Shown here piece by piece: positions 18,638 through 27,176 of a stretch of 64,000 nt of DNA. Origin of the DNA: JAAYVZ01 sp035384965 (GTDB lineage: Bacteria; Acidobacteriota; Thermoanaerobaculia; Thermoanaerobaculales; Thermoanaerobaculaceae); NCBI GenBank assembly GCA_035384965.1, contig DAOOJE010000001.1, positions 186,001-250,000 on the forward strand, given 5' to 3'. The first letter of the stretch is position 1. Each line of letters opens with the position of its first letter. A program made the translations under genes and the position numbers. The notes below the pieces were generated by a model, which was given only the letters and a program-made list of their open reading frames with translations, was not told the DNA's origin and ran no database searches.

Positions 18638-20554
18638 GTGCCTGGGGCCCGCAGAGACCTTGTACCTCGCTCCCGAGTACTCCCGCTCGCTCTCGCCGGC
18701 GGGCTGGCGGTCGGCGCGCTCGCGTGGTTCGGAGACGCTATGCTCGCGAGTCGGTCCCCGGGGTTCGGACCTTTTTCCGAGCAACTGCTGCCAGCCAGCC
18801 CGCACGAGGCCGGCCGGCGCGCCACCGTGGCCCTGCTCGCCGCGCTCGTCGTGCTCCTCGCCGCCGTGACCCGGGCCCGGCGGCTGCGCAGCGAGGGGGA
18901 GCTCGCCGCCAGTCAGGCGAGCTACAAGGCGCTCATCGAAAACGTCGAGGACGGGGTGGTGAGCCTCGCCCCCGACGGCACCGTCGAGTTCGCGAGCCAT
19001 GCGGCCGCTCGCCTCGTCGGGCTGCAGCCGCCCGAGCTCGTGCACCGCCACTTTTCCCTCTGGATTCACCCTGGCGATCGGGATCTGGCCGAGGCGGCGT
19101 TCGCCCGTGCGCTGGCCGGCTCGCCGGAAGTGGCCGAGCTGCGCCTCGTGGGGCGCGACGGGCGCGTCCGGCGCGTGCGCTCTTCCAGCCGGCCTCTCGT
19201 CGTGGGTGGCGAGCTGGCCGGAATCCTGGCCGTGGTCACGGACCTGTCGAGCCGACACGAGACCGAGGAACAGTTGCGCCAGCTCTCCCGCGCCGTCGAG
19301 GCCTCCTCTTCGGCGGTCGTCATCACCGACGCGAGCGGCTGCATCACGTACGTCAACCCGAAGTTCACCGAAATGACCGGCTACAAAGCCGAGGAGGTGC
19401 AGGGGCGCAACCCTCGCTTGCTGAAGTCGGGCGAAGTGACGCCGGCGGCGTTCGAGCAGATGTGGCAGACGATTTCCAGCGGGGGTGAATGGCGCGGCGA
19501 GTTTCACAACCGCCGCAAGGACGGCACGGTCTACTGGGAGTTCGCGTCCATTTCGCCGGTCGTCGACTCCACCGGCACGATCACCCACTACGTCGCGGTC
19601 AAGGAGGACATCACGGCCCGCAAGGCAGTGGAGGCGGCGCTGGCCGAGAGCGAGGAAAAGTATCGCCTGCTGTTTTCTCGCCAGCTCGACGCTGCCGCTC
19701 TTGTCGACGAGGCGGCCGGGCGGTTCGTCGAGGTCAACGAGGCGTTCCTGCGGTTGTTCGGGTGGTCGGAGGACGAGGTCGCCGTTCGCAGCTCGGCCGA
19801 GGTCTGGGCGGCAGGGGCGCCGCCGGCTCTCCCGGCCGGGGGCGCCACCTTCCCCGAGCTGTGGTGCCGCCGCAGTGACGGCCAGCTCTTCCCGGCCGAG
19901 GTGGCCGCCGGCTCTTTCCACTTGCAGGGCCGTGCGGTGAGCTGCTACATCCTGCGCGACATCACGGAACGTATCGACCGGCAACGCTGGCTCGAGGCGC
20001 TGTCCGCCACCGACCCTCTCACCGGGCTCGCCAACCGGCGCGCCTTCAACGAGCGTCTCGACAGCGAGTGGCGCCGGGCGGTCCGCTCTCGGACGGTGCT
20101 TGCCGTCGTGATGGCCGATCTCGACCATTTCAAGTCGTTCAACGACACCTGCGGCCATCTGGCCGGCGACGAGTGCCTGCGCCGGGTGGCCGAGGCCATG
20201 CTGGCGGTGGCCCGCCGCACCTCGGATCTCGTGGCCCGCTGGGGCGGTGAGGAGCTGGCCGTCCTGCTGCCTGGGACCGACACCGCCGGCGCTGCGACCG
20301 TGGCGGAAGTCATGCGGCTGGCGGTCGAGCGTCTGGCCGTTCCCCACCCGGCGAGCCCGGTGGCTTCCGTGGTGACGGCCAGCTTCGGCGTCGCCTCGGC
20401 CATGCCGGGTGAGGGCGTGGCGAAGGAAAGCCTGCTCGAGGCGGCCGATGCGGCGTTGTACGCCGCGAAGCGGGAAGGCCGCAACCGGGTGGTCCCGTGG
20501 AGCGACCCGGGACCGTCCTACGGCATGGAGGAATCGGCGCCGCTCGCCGGCTGA
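18638..20554 (+). CDS. Membrane-anchored PAS-PAS-PAS-GGDEF diguanylate cyclase
   Basis: The 638-residue protein makes cyclic di-GMP. Two N-terminal membrane segments (about residues 14-32 and 61-78) flank a short periplasmic loop. Three PAS domains follow (about 90-205, 215-330 and 345-455; the second contains ITYVNPKFTEMTGYKAEEV). The GGDEF domain (about 470-620) contains LTGLANRRAFNERLD and the active-site variant GGEEL. The RxxD motif (RTSD) sits exactly five residues before GGEEL, so the product-inhibition I-site is intact. The GTG at 18638 was chosen because it restores the first membrane segment and has CGGAG upstream. The 3' end overlaps convergent pssA by 37 bases. Confidence 0.9.
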   Translation: MPGARRDLVPRSRVLPLALAGGLAVGALAWFGDAMLASRSPGFGPFSEQLLPASPHEAGRRATVALLAALVVLLAAVTRARRLRSEGELAASQASYKALIENVEDGVVSLAPDGTVEFASHAAARLVGLQPPELVHRHFSLWIHPGDRDLAEAAFARALAGSPEVAELRLVGRDGRVRRVRSSSRPLVVGGELAGILAVVTDLSSRHETEEQLRQLSRAVEASSSAVVITDASGCITYVNPKFTEMTGYKAEEVQGRNPRLLKSGEVTPAAFEQMWQTISSGGEWRGEFHNRRKDGTVYWEFASISPVVDSTGTITHYVAVKEDITARKAVEAALAESEEKYRLLFSRQLDAAALVDEAAGRFVEVNEAFLRLFGWSEDEVAVRSSAEVWAAGAPPALPAGGATFPELWCRRSDGQLFPAEVAAGSFHLQGRAVSCYILRDITERIDRQRWLEALSATDPLTGLANRRAFNERLDSEWRRAVRSRTVLAVVMADLDHFKSFNDTCGHLAGDECLRRVAEAMLAVARRTSDLVARWGGEELAVLLPGTDTAGAATVAEVMRLAVERLAVPHPASPVASVVTASFGVASAMPGEGVAKESLLEAADAALYAAKREGRNRVVPWSDPGPSYGMEESAPLAG

Positions 20555-21216
20555 CGGCGCTCGAGCCAGGCCGCCGTCGCCAGGATCACGACGTTCCAGC
20601 CGTTCCAGATCCCCACCGGCAGCCAGCCGGGGCGCAGCAGCACCCAGAAGTAGGTGCCGATGCCGACCGCCATAAAGAGCCCGACCACATCGTTGCCGCG
20701 CAGCTCCGGCAGGTGCAGGCGGGAAATCATGAGCCCGGCGAGGACGAGGACCACCGCTGCCGTGGCGGACGGCGACATGCGGTCCCGCATGACCGCAAGG
20801 GCCAGCATGTAGCCGGCGGCCACCGGAATCGGCACCCCCACGGTGGTGCGCGCCTTGGTGTGCACGTCCGAGGTGAGGTTGAAACGCGTGAGGCGCCCCA
20901 CACCGGCCAGCAGGTAGGCGAGGCTCACCGCCGCCCCGACCCAGCCGAGCGGAGCGAGGGCGGCGCGGTGCACGAGGTATGCCGGCGCCACCCCGGAGCT
21001 GACGGCGTCCGAGAAGCTGTCGAGCTGCTGCCCGAACGCGCTCGTGGCGCCCAGCCAGCGCGCCACCCGGCCGTCGAACATGTCGAGCAGGATGGCCGCG
21101 ACGATCAGCCAAACGGCCAGCGTGAAGCGGTCGTGGCCAGCTGCCAGGACGGCCAGGAAGCCGACCGAAATGTTGGCCATCGTCAGCACGTTGGGGACCA
21201 CGACTCGGAGGCTCAT
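20518..21216 (-). CDS. pssA: CDP-diacylglycerol-serine O-phosphatidyltransferase
   Basis: The 232-residue inner-membrane enzyme makes phosphatidylserine, the precursor of phosphatidylethanolamine. The CDP-alcohol phosphotransferase signature DG-x2-AR-x8-G-x3-D-x3-D is complete within DMFDGRVARWLGATSAFGQQ and the following LDSFSD. About six to seven membrane segments follow the usual pattern, and N-terminal VVVPNVLTMANISVGF is typical of PssA rather than PgsA. The ATG at 21216 has AGGGA upstream. It lies 110 bases downstream of bamA on the same strand. No phosphatidylserine decarboxylase is visible in the window. Confidence 0.9.
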   Translation of the reverse strand: MSLRVVVPNVLTMANISVGFLAVLAAGHDRFTLAVWLIVAAILLDMFDGRVARWLGATSAFGQQLDSFSDAVSSGVAPAYLVHRAALAPLGWVGAAVSLAYLLAGVGRLTRFNLTSDVHTKARTTVGVPIPVAAGYMLALAVMRDRMSPSATAAVVLVLAGLMISRLHLPELRGNDVVGLFMAVGIGTYFWVLLRPGWLPVGIWNGWNVVILATAAWLERRQPASGADSSMP

Positions 21217-21326
21217 GGATCGTCCCTGCGGCGTCGCGCGAGCGGCGCCGCCATGTCGCGATCTTACCCCAGGCCCAGGCGGGGCACGCCGCCCGGGACC
21301 GGCGGCAGGCACTCGGCGGGCGCGGG

Positions 21327-23768
21327 TCAGAACGTGGTGCCGATGGAGAATGTGAAGTCGCTCTTCTTCTCGTCCTTGAACGGATCCAAGTTGATCCCGT
21401 AAATGAACCGCAAGGGCGCCTGGAACACCGGCAGGAACACCCGCAACTCGGCCCCGGTGCCATAGCGGAGGTGGCCGAAGTCCCAGCCCTGCTCGGCCAC
21501 CCAGGTGTTGCCGGCATCGAAGAACAGGATGAACTTCAGCGGGCCCCCGAGCTTGATCTGGTACTCGAGGTTGAGTTGGACGTAGCGGTCCCCGCCGAGT
21601 GCGATGCCGTTCTCGTCGCGGAAGTACTCGCCGTTCTCCTTGCGCGGCAGCACCGACAGGAACGCGAAGCCGCGCAGGGAGCGCTCGCCGCCCAGCCGGT
21701 AACGGTCGTAAATGGGGATTTGCCTGCCGCCGAACGGTCGGATGTACCCGGCCTCGAAGTTGAGCGCCGCCACGTAGCGGCGGCGGAGCGGCACGAACAC
21801 CGAGTACCCCACTTCCGGCCGGACGTAGTAGAAGTCGCCCCCGAGGGGACCGCCGGCGTACCGCAGGCGCCCGAAGAACGACACGCCGGAGTTGGGGTCG
21901 AACGGGTCGTCCCGCGCGTCCGAGCCGTACGACGGGGTGAGCGACGAGGTGATGCCCCGGTACTCCTGGAAGAACAGCTCGGGCGTCGGCATGTCCTTGT
22001 ACGGCGGGGTGATCGGCGGGCGGTGAGGGATGTCGGGGCCTTCCCCGGCGTTGAACCCTCGCACGTCGGTGTAGCGCGCGTTGACGTCCTCCCAGCCGTA
22101 GGCAAAAGTGAGCTGGCCGAAGTCCGCCACGCCCACCCCCCACACCAGTGACAGGCCCTTGGCGTTCCGATAGTACTGCTGGAACGCCGAGTACGTCTCG
22201 TCGATCTTGTAGCTCTGCTTGTAAATCGACGCGCCGACCACCATTCGCCGGTCGAGGAAGTACGGCTCCGAGAAGCCGATCGAGTACTGGTCGGCTCGCT
22301 TGCCGAACGACGCCGAGGCGGACAGCGTCTCGCCGCGGCCCATGAAGTTCCGGGTCGAGAACATGAACTGCCCGAAAAGTCCGTCGAGCTCGGAGTAGCC
22401 GGCGCCGAACTGGATGTCGGTGCGGCCCACCTCCTGGCCTTTGACGGTCACGTTCACGAGCTTGTTCGCCTCATCGAACTTGAACTCGACGGGGTCCTCC
22501 TTGAGCTTGAAGTACCCGAGCTGGTTGACCTTGAAGATGGAACGCCGGAACGTCCCCATGTCCATCCAGTCGCCCTCGAAGAGGCGAAACTCGCGCCGGA
22601 GCACCTTGTCCTGGGTCTTGGTGTTGCCGGAAAACTCGAGCCGGCCGAGACGGAAGCGGTCTCCTTCGAAGACGCTCACCACGACGTCCACGACGTCCGA
22701 CCCGTCGGGGCGGGCATCGAGCTGCTGCGAGGTGTAGGCGTAGATGTACCCCTGTGAGTGGTACAGGTTGCGCACCGCCTCGTTGCCTGCCTCGATCTTG
22801 CCGTGGTTGTATGTCTTCCCCGGCCTGACCTCGTAGAGCTTGCGGAGCGGCTCGGGCTTGAAGACCGTCAGGCCCTCGAGCGACAACGTTCCCATCCGGA
22901 ACCGGCGCCCCTCCTGCAGGGGGATGGTGACGAGCATCCTGAACTTCTTTTCCTTTTGCGTCCGGCCGGCCGGGTTGCGGGCCTGAAGATCGACACGCGG
23001 CTCGCCCACGATGATGTCCTTGTAGCCGTGGTTCATGTAGAGCTTCTTGAGGTTTTCCGCGTCCTCGCCCCACGCCTCGCGGTTCCAGATCAGCTTCTTG
23101 CCGAAGGGGTGGAGGAGGGAGCGGCGCTTGAGCTTCTTCATGGCGTGCCGGAGTCGCCAGCCCGCGAAGACCTTCGACCCCTCGAAGTCGATCCTGCCGA
23201 TCCTGACCTTCGCGCCCTCGTCGATCTTGAAGGTGACCTTCTTCTGGTTGGGACCGGTGTCGCTCACGATCGGGTCGATGATCGCGCTCGCGTATCCGTC
23301 CTTGGCGTACACCTCCGCGATCGCCTGGCGAAGGCGCTGGACCTCGGAAGTGCTGAGCGGTACGTTGCGCTTGATCACGATCCCGGCCGTGTCGAGCTTT
23401 TCCTTGATCGAGGTGGTCGACAGCTTCTTGTTGCCCACGAACGCCCACTCGGTGACCCGCGGCCGCTCGCGCAGCGTGACCACGAGCTTGATCTTTCCGG
23501 GCTCCACGGTTTCCGCCTCGATCCGCAGGTCCTCGACGAGGCCGGCGTCCCAGAGCTTGCGAAACCCTTTCGCCACCAGTTCGGGGTCGTAAGGGTCGCC
23601 CTCACCGAGCCCGAGGTAGTACTCGATCGTGTCGGCGTTGAGGCTCACGCCGCCGATCACCTCGACGGCGACCACCTCGGCCCCGTCGCCCTGTGCGCCC
23701 AGCGGCACGACGCCGGCGAGCAGCACCACCCCAGCCAGGAGCATCCGCGCCTTCACATCTCCTCCCAT
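21327..23768 (-). CDS. bamA: Outer-membrane protein assembly factor BamA
   Basis: The 813-residue outer-membrane protein inserts beta-barrel proteins. A signal peptide (ARMLLAGVVLLAGVVPLGAQ) precedes about five POTRA repeats (residues about 30-430) containing KIDEGAKVRIGRIDFEG and VFEGDRFRLGRLEFSG. A C-terminal 16-strand barrel carries the RLGGERSLRGF motif of the Omp85 lid loop and ends in phenylalanine, as outer-membrane barrels do. Starts at ATG 23768 or GTG 23756 (just after GGGAGG) are both possible; I give the longer. It follows lolD by 20 bases in an apparent operon. Confidence 0.95.
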   Translation of the reverse strand: MGGDVKARMLLAGVVLLAGVVPLGAQGDGAEVVAVEVIGGVSLNADTIEYYLGLGEGDPYDPELVAKGFRKLWDAGLVEDLRIEAETVEPGKIKLVVTLRERPRVTEWAFVGNKKLSTTSIKEKLDTAGIVIKRNVPLSTSEVQRLRQAIAEVYAKDGYASAIIDPIVSDTGPNQKKVTFKIDEGAKVRIGRIDFEGSKVFAGWRLRHAMKKLKRRSLLHPFGKKLIWNREAWGEDAENLKKLYMNHGYKDIIVGEPRVDLQARNPAGRTQKEKKFRMLVTIPLQEGRRFRMGTLSLEGLTVFKPEPLRKLYEVRPGKTYNHGKIEAGNEAVRNLYHSQGYIYAYTSQQLDARPDGSDVVDVVVSVFEGDRFRLGRLEFSGNTKTQDKVLRREFRLFEGDWMDMGTFRRSIFKVNQLGYFKLKEDPVEFKFDEANKLVNVTVKGQEVGRTDIQFGAGYSELDGLFGQFMFSTRNFMGRGETLSASASFGKRADQYSIGFSEPYFLDRRMVVGASIYKQSYKIDETYSAFQQYYRNAKGLSLVWGVGVADFGQLTFAYGWEDVNARYTDVRGFNAGEGPDIPHRPPITPPYKDMPTPELFFQEYRGITSSLTPSYGSDARDDPFDPNSGVSFFGRLRYAGGPLGGDFYYVRPEVGYSVFVPLRRRYVAALNFEAGYIRPFGGRQIPIYDRYRLGGERSLRGFAFLSVLPRKENGEYFRDENGIALGGDRYVQLNLEYQIKLGGPLKFILFFDAGNTWVAEQGWDFGHLRYGTGAELRVFLPVFQAPLRFIYGINLDPFKDEKKSDFTFSIGTTF

Positions 23769-23788
23769 CGTCGTGCCCCTCCGGAGTC

Positions 23789-24490
23789 TCATGCCGCCTC
23801 CAGACCGTCCCCCGACAGCCGCAAGGTGCGGTCGCAACGCGCCGCGAGCCTCGCATTGTGAGTCACGATAACACTGCTCAAACCACGGTCCAAATGGAGG
23901 TTACGGAGCAGCTCGAAGACCGACTCGGCGGTCGCGGCGTCGAGGTTTCCGGTCGGCTCGTCGGCCAGCAGCAGCCACGGGTCCGCGACCAGCGCCCTGG
24001 CGATGGCGCCCCGCTGCTGCTCGCCGCCCGAAAGCTGGTCCGGGAAGTGCTCCCGGCGGTGCTCGAGTCCCACCGCAGCGAGCAGCTCGCCGGCTCGCAC
24101 CGCCGCCTCGCGCCGGCCGGCGCCGCCGATCAGCAGCGGCATCGCCACGTTCTCAGTCAACGTGAACTCGGCGAGCAGACCATGAAACTGGAAGACGAAA
24201 CCGATGCGCCGGTTGCGCCAGCTCGCACGCTGTCCGGACGTCATGGCGCCGGTGTCGTGACCGAACAGCTCGATGCGGCCCGCCTCGGGCTGGTCGAGCA
24301 GGCCCAGCAGGTGCAGGAAGGTGCTCTTCCCGACCCCTGAGGGACCGACGAGCGCCAGCATCTCCCCCTGCTCGAGCTCGAGGCTCACGCCGCGCAGCAC
24401 CTCCACCCGGCGGTCGTTGCTGCCGTAGCCCTTGCGGACGCCCTCGACCCGCACCGCGGGGACCCCCGGGGGGACGGCGCGTTCACTCAT
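23789..24490 (-). CDS. lolD: Lipoprotein-release ABC transporter ATPase
   Basis: A 233-residue ABC ATPase of the LolD/MacB branch that powers extraction of lipoproteins from the inner membrane. Walker A is GPSGVGKST, the signature is LSGGEQQR, Walker B ends in LLLADEPTGNLD, and the switch histidine lies in VIVTHNARLA. The Q-loop FVFQFHGLLAEFT matches LolD. The ATG at 24490 overlaps the end of the permease gene by 8 bases, so translation is coupled. With the single permease it probably forms a LolCD-type complex feeding the Lol pathway. Confidence 0.9.
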   Translation of the reverse strand: MSERAVPPGVPAVRVEGVRKGYGSNDRRVEVLRGVSLELEQGEMLALVGPSGVGKSTFLHLLGLLDQPEAGRIELFGHDTGAMTSGQRASWRNRRIGFVFQFHGLLAEFTLTENVAMPLLIGGAGRREAAVRAGELLAAVGLEHRREHFPDQLSGGEQQRGAIARALVADPWLLLADEPTGNLDAATAESVFELLRNLHLDRGLSSVIVTHNARLAARCDRTLRLSGDGLEAA

Positions 24491-25628
24491 AGCGAAGCCC
24501 TTCCACGACGTCGCCCCGTGCCGCGGCCAGTGCCGGGGGGAGCGAGGCCGCGACGGCCGCCGCCAGCGAGACTCCCACCACCACGGCCGCCGCTCCCGGC
24601 GTGACACGGAAAGGCACGTGGGAAACGATGAACACCCCGGCGGGCAGCGGCAACGCCCGCGTGGCGTCCAGAAGCCAGGCGGCGGCGGCACCGGCCGCCG
24701 TGCCCGCGAGGCCGCCGGCGGCGCCGACCACCAGGCCGATGAGCACGTACAGCCAGCGCACGCGGGCCGCCTCCAGCCCCATGGCCTGCAGCAAGGCTCC
24801 GTCCAGACGTTTCTCAGCCGCCAGCAACGCGAGGTTGCACAGCAGGTTGAGCGCCGCGACCGCCATGATGAGAGCGACTCCGAAGCCGATCATCACGCGC
24901 TCCAGCGCGAGGGCGGCGAGGAGCGGGCGGTTGAGGTCACGGAACGACACCACCTCGACACCATCGGGGACACTCGCTTGCACATGCGATGCCACATCCC
25001 ACGCGCGCCCGGGATCCGGCGACCGCACCTCCACCACCCGCGGGCCGGCAGCTCCCAGCAACGCCTGGCCGAGCTGCGGCCCGACCCTGACGATCGCCCG
25101 ATCCTCGCCCGGGCGCAGCGCCGTCACCCGCTCCACCTCCACCCGGCTGCGCAACGGCAGCGGGCCCAGTGGCGTGAGCACGAGGCGGGGGCTGGCGATG
25201 GCCATCCAGCTTCCGGCGCCGACCCCGAGGCGCGCCGCCAGCACGCGATTGATCTCGACGCGCGAGAGGGAGTCGACGACCTCCAGCTCGGCCGGCGTCG
25301 CCTCGCCGGGCACCGTGCACCACACCGAGCCGCCCGCGATGGCCCGCAGCTCGAGTTCGGGGTGGCGGGCCCGCAGGCGGGCCAGCCAGTCGCCGCCGGG
25401 CAAGGTGGCCCCGGCGCGCGGCCGCAGCACGGCGTGCACGCCGCGCTGGGCGAGCTGGGCGCGAATGGTGTGCTGGAACCCCTCGAGCAGCGCCAGCGTC
25501 AGCACCAGCGCCGCCGCCCCCAGCGCCATGCCGCCGAACGAGATGCCGCTCACGGCCGCGACGTGGGTGCGGCGGCGCAACCCCCCGAGGTAGCGGCCTG
25601 CGAGCAGGAGGAGGACCCGCACCCTCAC
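24483..25628 (-). CDS. lolC: Lipoprotein-release ABC transporter permease (LolC/LolE family)
   Basis: The 381-residue permease has the MacB/FtsX-type topology: one N-terminal membrane helix (residues about 28-50), a long periplasmic domain, then three C-terminal helices (near 245-270, 290-320 and 345-370). The family segment GISFGGMALGAAALVLTLALL is at the first helix, and the FtsX core is AVAALNLLCNLALLAAEKRL. Only one permease gene is present, so a homodimer (LolF-like) is likely, as in lineages lacking separate LolC and LolE. The GTG at 25628 overlaps the lysS stop by four bases (GTGA). Confidence 0.85.
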   Translation of the reverse strand: MRVRVLLLLAGRYLGGLRRRTHVAAVSGISFGGMALGAAALVLTLALLEGFQHTIRAQLAQRGVHAVLRPRAGATLPGGDWLARLRARHPELELRAIAGGSVWCTVPGEATPAELEVVDSLSRVEINRVLAARLGVGAGSWMAIASPRLVLTPLGPLPLRSRVEVERVTALRPGEDRAIVRVGPQLGQALLGAAGPRVVEVRSPDPGRAWDVASHVQASVPDGVEVVSFRDLNRPLLAALALERVMIGFGVALIMAVAALNLLCNLALLAAEKRLDGALLQAMGLEAARVRWLYVLIGLVVGAAGGLAGTAAGAAAAWLLDATRALPLPAGVFIVSHVPFRVTPGAAAVVVGVSLAAAVAASLPPALAAARGDVVEGLRYE

Positions 25629-27091
25629 GCGTCTTTCGGGCGCAAAAGCGGGAACAGGATGACGTCGCGAATCGACCGCGAGCCGGTCAGGAGCATGACC
25701 AGGCGGTCGATGCCGATGCCTTCCCCGGCCGTGGGCGGCATGCCGTGCTCGAGCGCCGCGAGGTAGTCCTCGTCCACCGTGCCGCCCGTGGCGCGCGCCT
25801 GCTCCTCGAAGCGCCGCCGCTGGTCGTCGGGGTCGTTGAGCTCCGAGAACGCGTTGGCCAGCTCCATGCCGCCGACATACAGCTCGAAGCGCTCGGTGAG
25901 CGAGGGGTCTTCCGGGGCGCGCTTGGCGAGCGGCGAGATGTCAGCCGGAAAGCCGGTGATGAACGTGGGGTCCACGAGTTCGCGCTCCGCCGTGGCCTCG
26001 AACAGCTCGGCGAGGAGCTTGCCCGACGGCAGCCGCTCGACGTCGGGGATGCCAAAACGGCGCGCCGAGGCCTCGAGCGCCGCCCGCTCGCCGAGGTCCT
26101 CGGGCCGCAGATCCGAGTACGCCAGAACGGCCTCGCGCATGGCGAGCCGGCGCCACGGCCTGACTAGGCTGATGCGCTGCTCCCCCCAGGGCAGGACCTG
26201 GGTGCCGGCGACCCGGGTCGCGACCTGGCAGAGCATCTCCTCCGTGAGTTCCATGAGGTCGGAAAAGTCGGCGTACGCCCAGTAGAACTCCAGCATCGTG
26301 AACTCGGGGTTGTGCTGGGTGGAGATCCCCTCGTTGCGGAAGTTGCGGTTGATCTCGAACACCCGCTCGAACCCGCCCACCACGAGCCGCTTGAGGTACA
26401 GCTCGGGGGCGATGCGAAGGTAGAGGTCGAGGTCCAGCGCGTTGTGGTGGGTGACGAACGGCCGGGCCGTGGCGCCGCCGGGAATCGGCTGCATCATCGG
26501 GGTCTCGACCTCGACGAACCCTCGCGCCTCGAGGAAGCTGCGGATCTCCCGCACGGCCGCCGCGCGAGCCATGAACACCCGCCTCGACTGGGGATTGGTG
26601 GCGAGGTCCAGGTAGCGCTGGCGGGCCCTCTGCTCCCGATCCTGCAGCCCGTGCCACTTCTCGGGCCACGGCGCCAGCGCCTTGGCCAGCACGGTGACGC
26701 GCTCGGCCCTCACCGTCAGCTCACCGGTGCGGGTGCGGAAAAGCTCGCCTTCGACTCCCCAGAAGTCGCCCAGGTCGAGGGTCTCGAGCAGAGCGAACGC
26801 CTCCTCGCCGACGACGTCGCGCCGGAGGTGAACCTGAATCCTGCCGTCGCCGTCAGCGAGGTCGAGAAACGCCGCCTTGCCGTGGCCCCGCACCGCGGTG
26901 ACGCGGCCGCCGGTCCGCACCCGGACCGGTGTGGCCTCCAGCGCCGGGCCGTCCAGCCCGGCGTGGCGCGCGACCAGCTCGCTCACCCTCCCGTCGACGT
27001 GGAACCGCGCCGGGTACGGGTCGATCCCACGCTGCCGAAGAGCTTCCAGCTTGGCGCGCCGATTGGCGCGCAGCAGCTCACCTGCCTCCAC
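25625..27091 (-). CDS. lysS: Lysyl-tRNA synthetase, class II
   Basis: The 488-residue enzyme charges tRNA-Lys. An N-terminal OB-fold anticodon-binding domain contains GRVTAVRGHGKAAFLDLADG. The class II core has motif 2 in FRNEGISTQHNPEFTMLEFY and motif 3 in GEGIGIDRLVMLLTG, followed by SRSIRDVILFP. Length is standard. The GTG at 27091 (SD GGAGGG) gives the usual beginning EAGELLRANRRAKLEALR; an in-frame ATG at 27133 would add 14 residues. It is the first gene of a lysS-lolC-lolD-bamA run. Confidence 0.95.
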   Translation of the reverse strand: MEAGELLRANRRAKLEALRQRGIDPYPARFHVDGRVSELVARHAGLDGPALEATPVRVRTGGRVTAVRGHGKAAFLDLADGDGRIQVHLRRDVVGEEAFALLETLDLGDFWGVEGELFRTRTGELTVRAERVTVLAKALAPWPEKWHGLQDREQRARQRYLDLATNPQSRRVFMARAAAVREIRSFLEARGFVEVETPMMQPIPGGATARPFVTHHNALDLDLYLRIAPELYLKRLVVGGFERVFEINRNFRNEGISTQHNPEFTMLEFYWAYADFSDLMELTEEMLCQVATRVAGTQVLPWGEQRISLVRPWRRLAMREAVLAYSDLRPEDLGERAALEASARRFGIPDVERLPSGKLLAELFEATAERELVDPTFITGFPADISPLAKRAPEDPSLTERFELYVGGMELANAFSELNDPDDQRRRFEEQARATGGTVDEDYLAALEHGMPPTAGEGIGIDRLVMLLTGSRSIRDVILFPLLRPKDA

Positions 27092-27176
27092 GATCCCTCC
27101 GTCCGGCTCGCGGCCCGGGCCGAAGCGGCGCATTTTACCACCCGGCCCGGGCTCCGCCCGCCAGCACGCGGCACGT

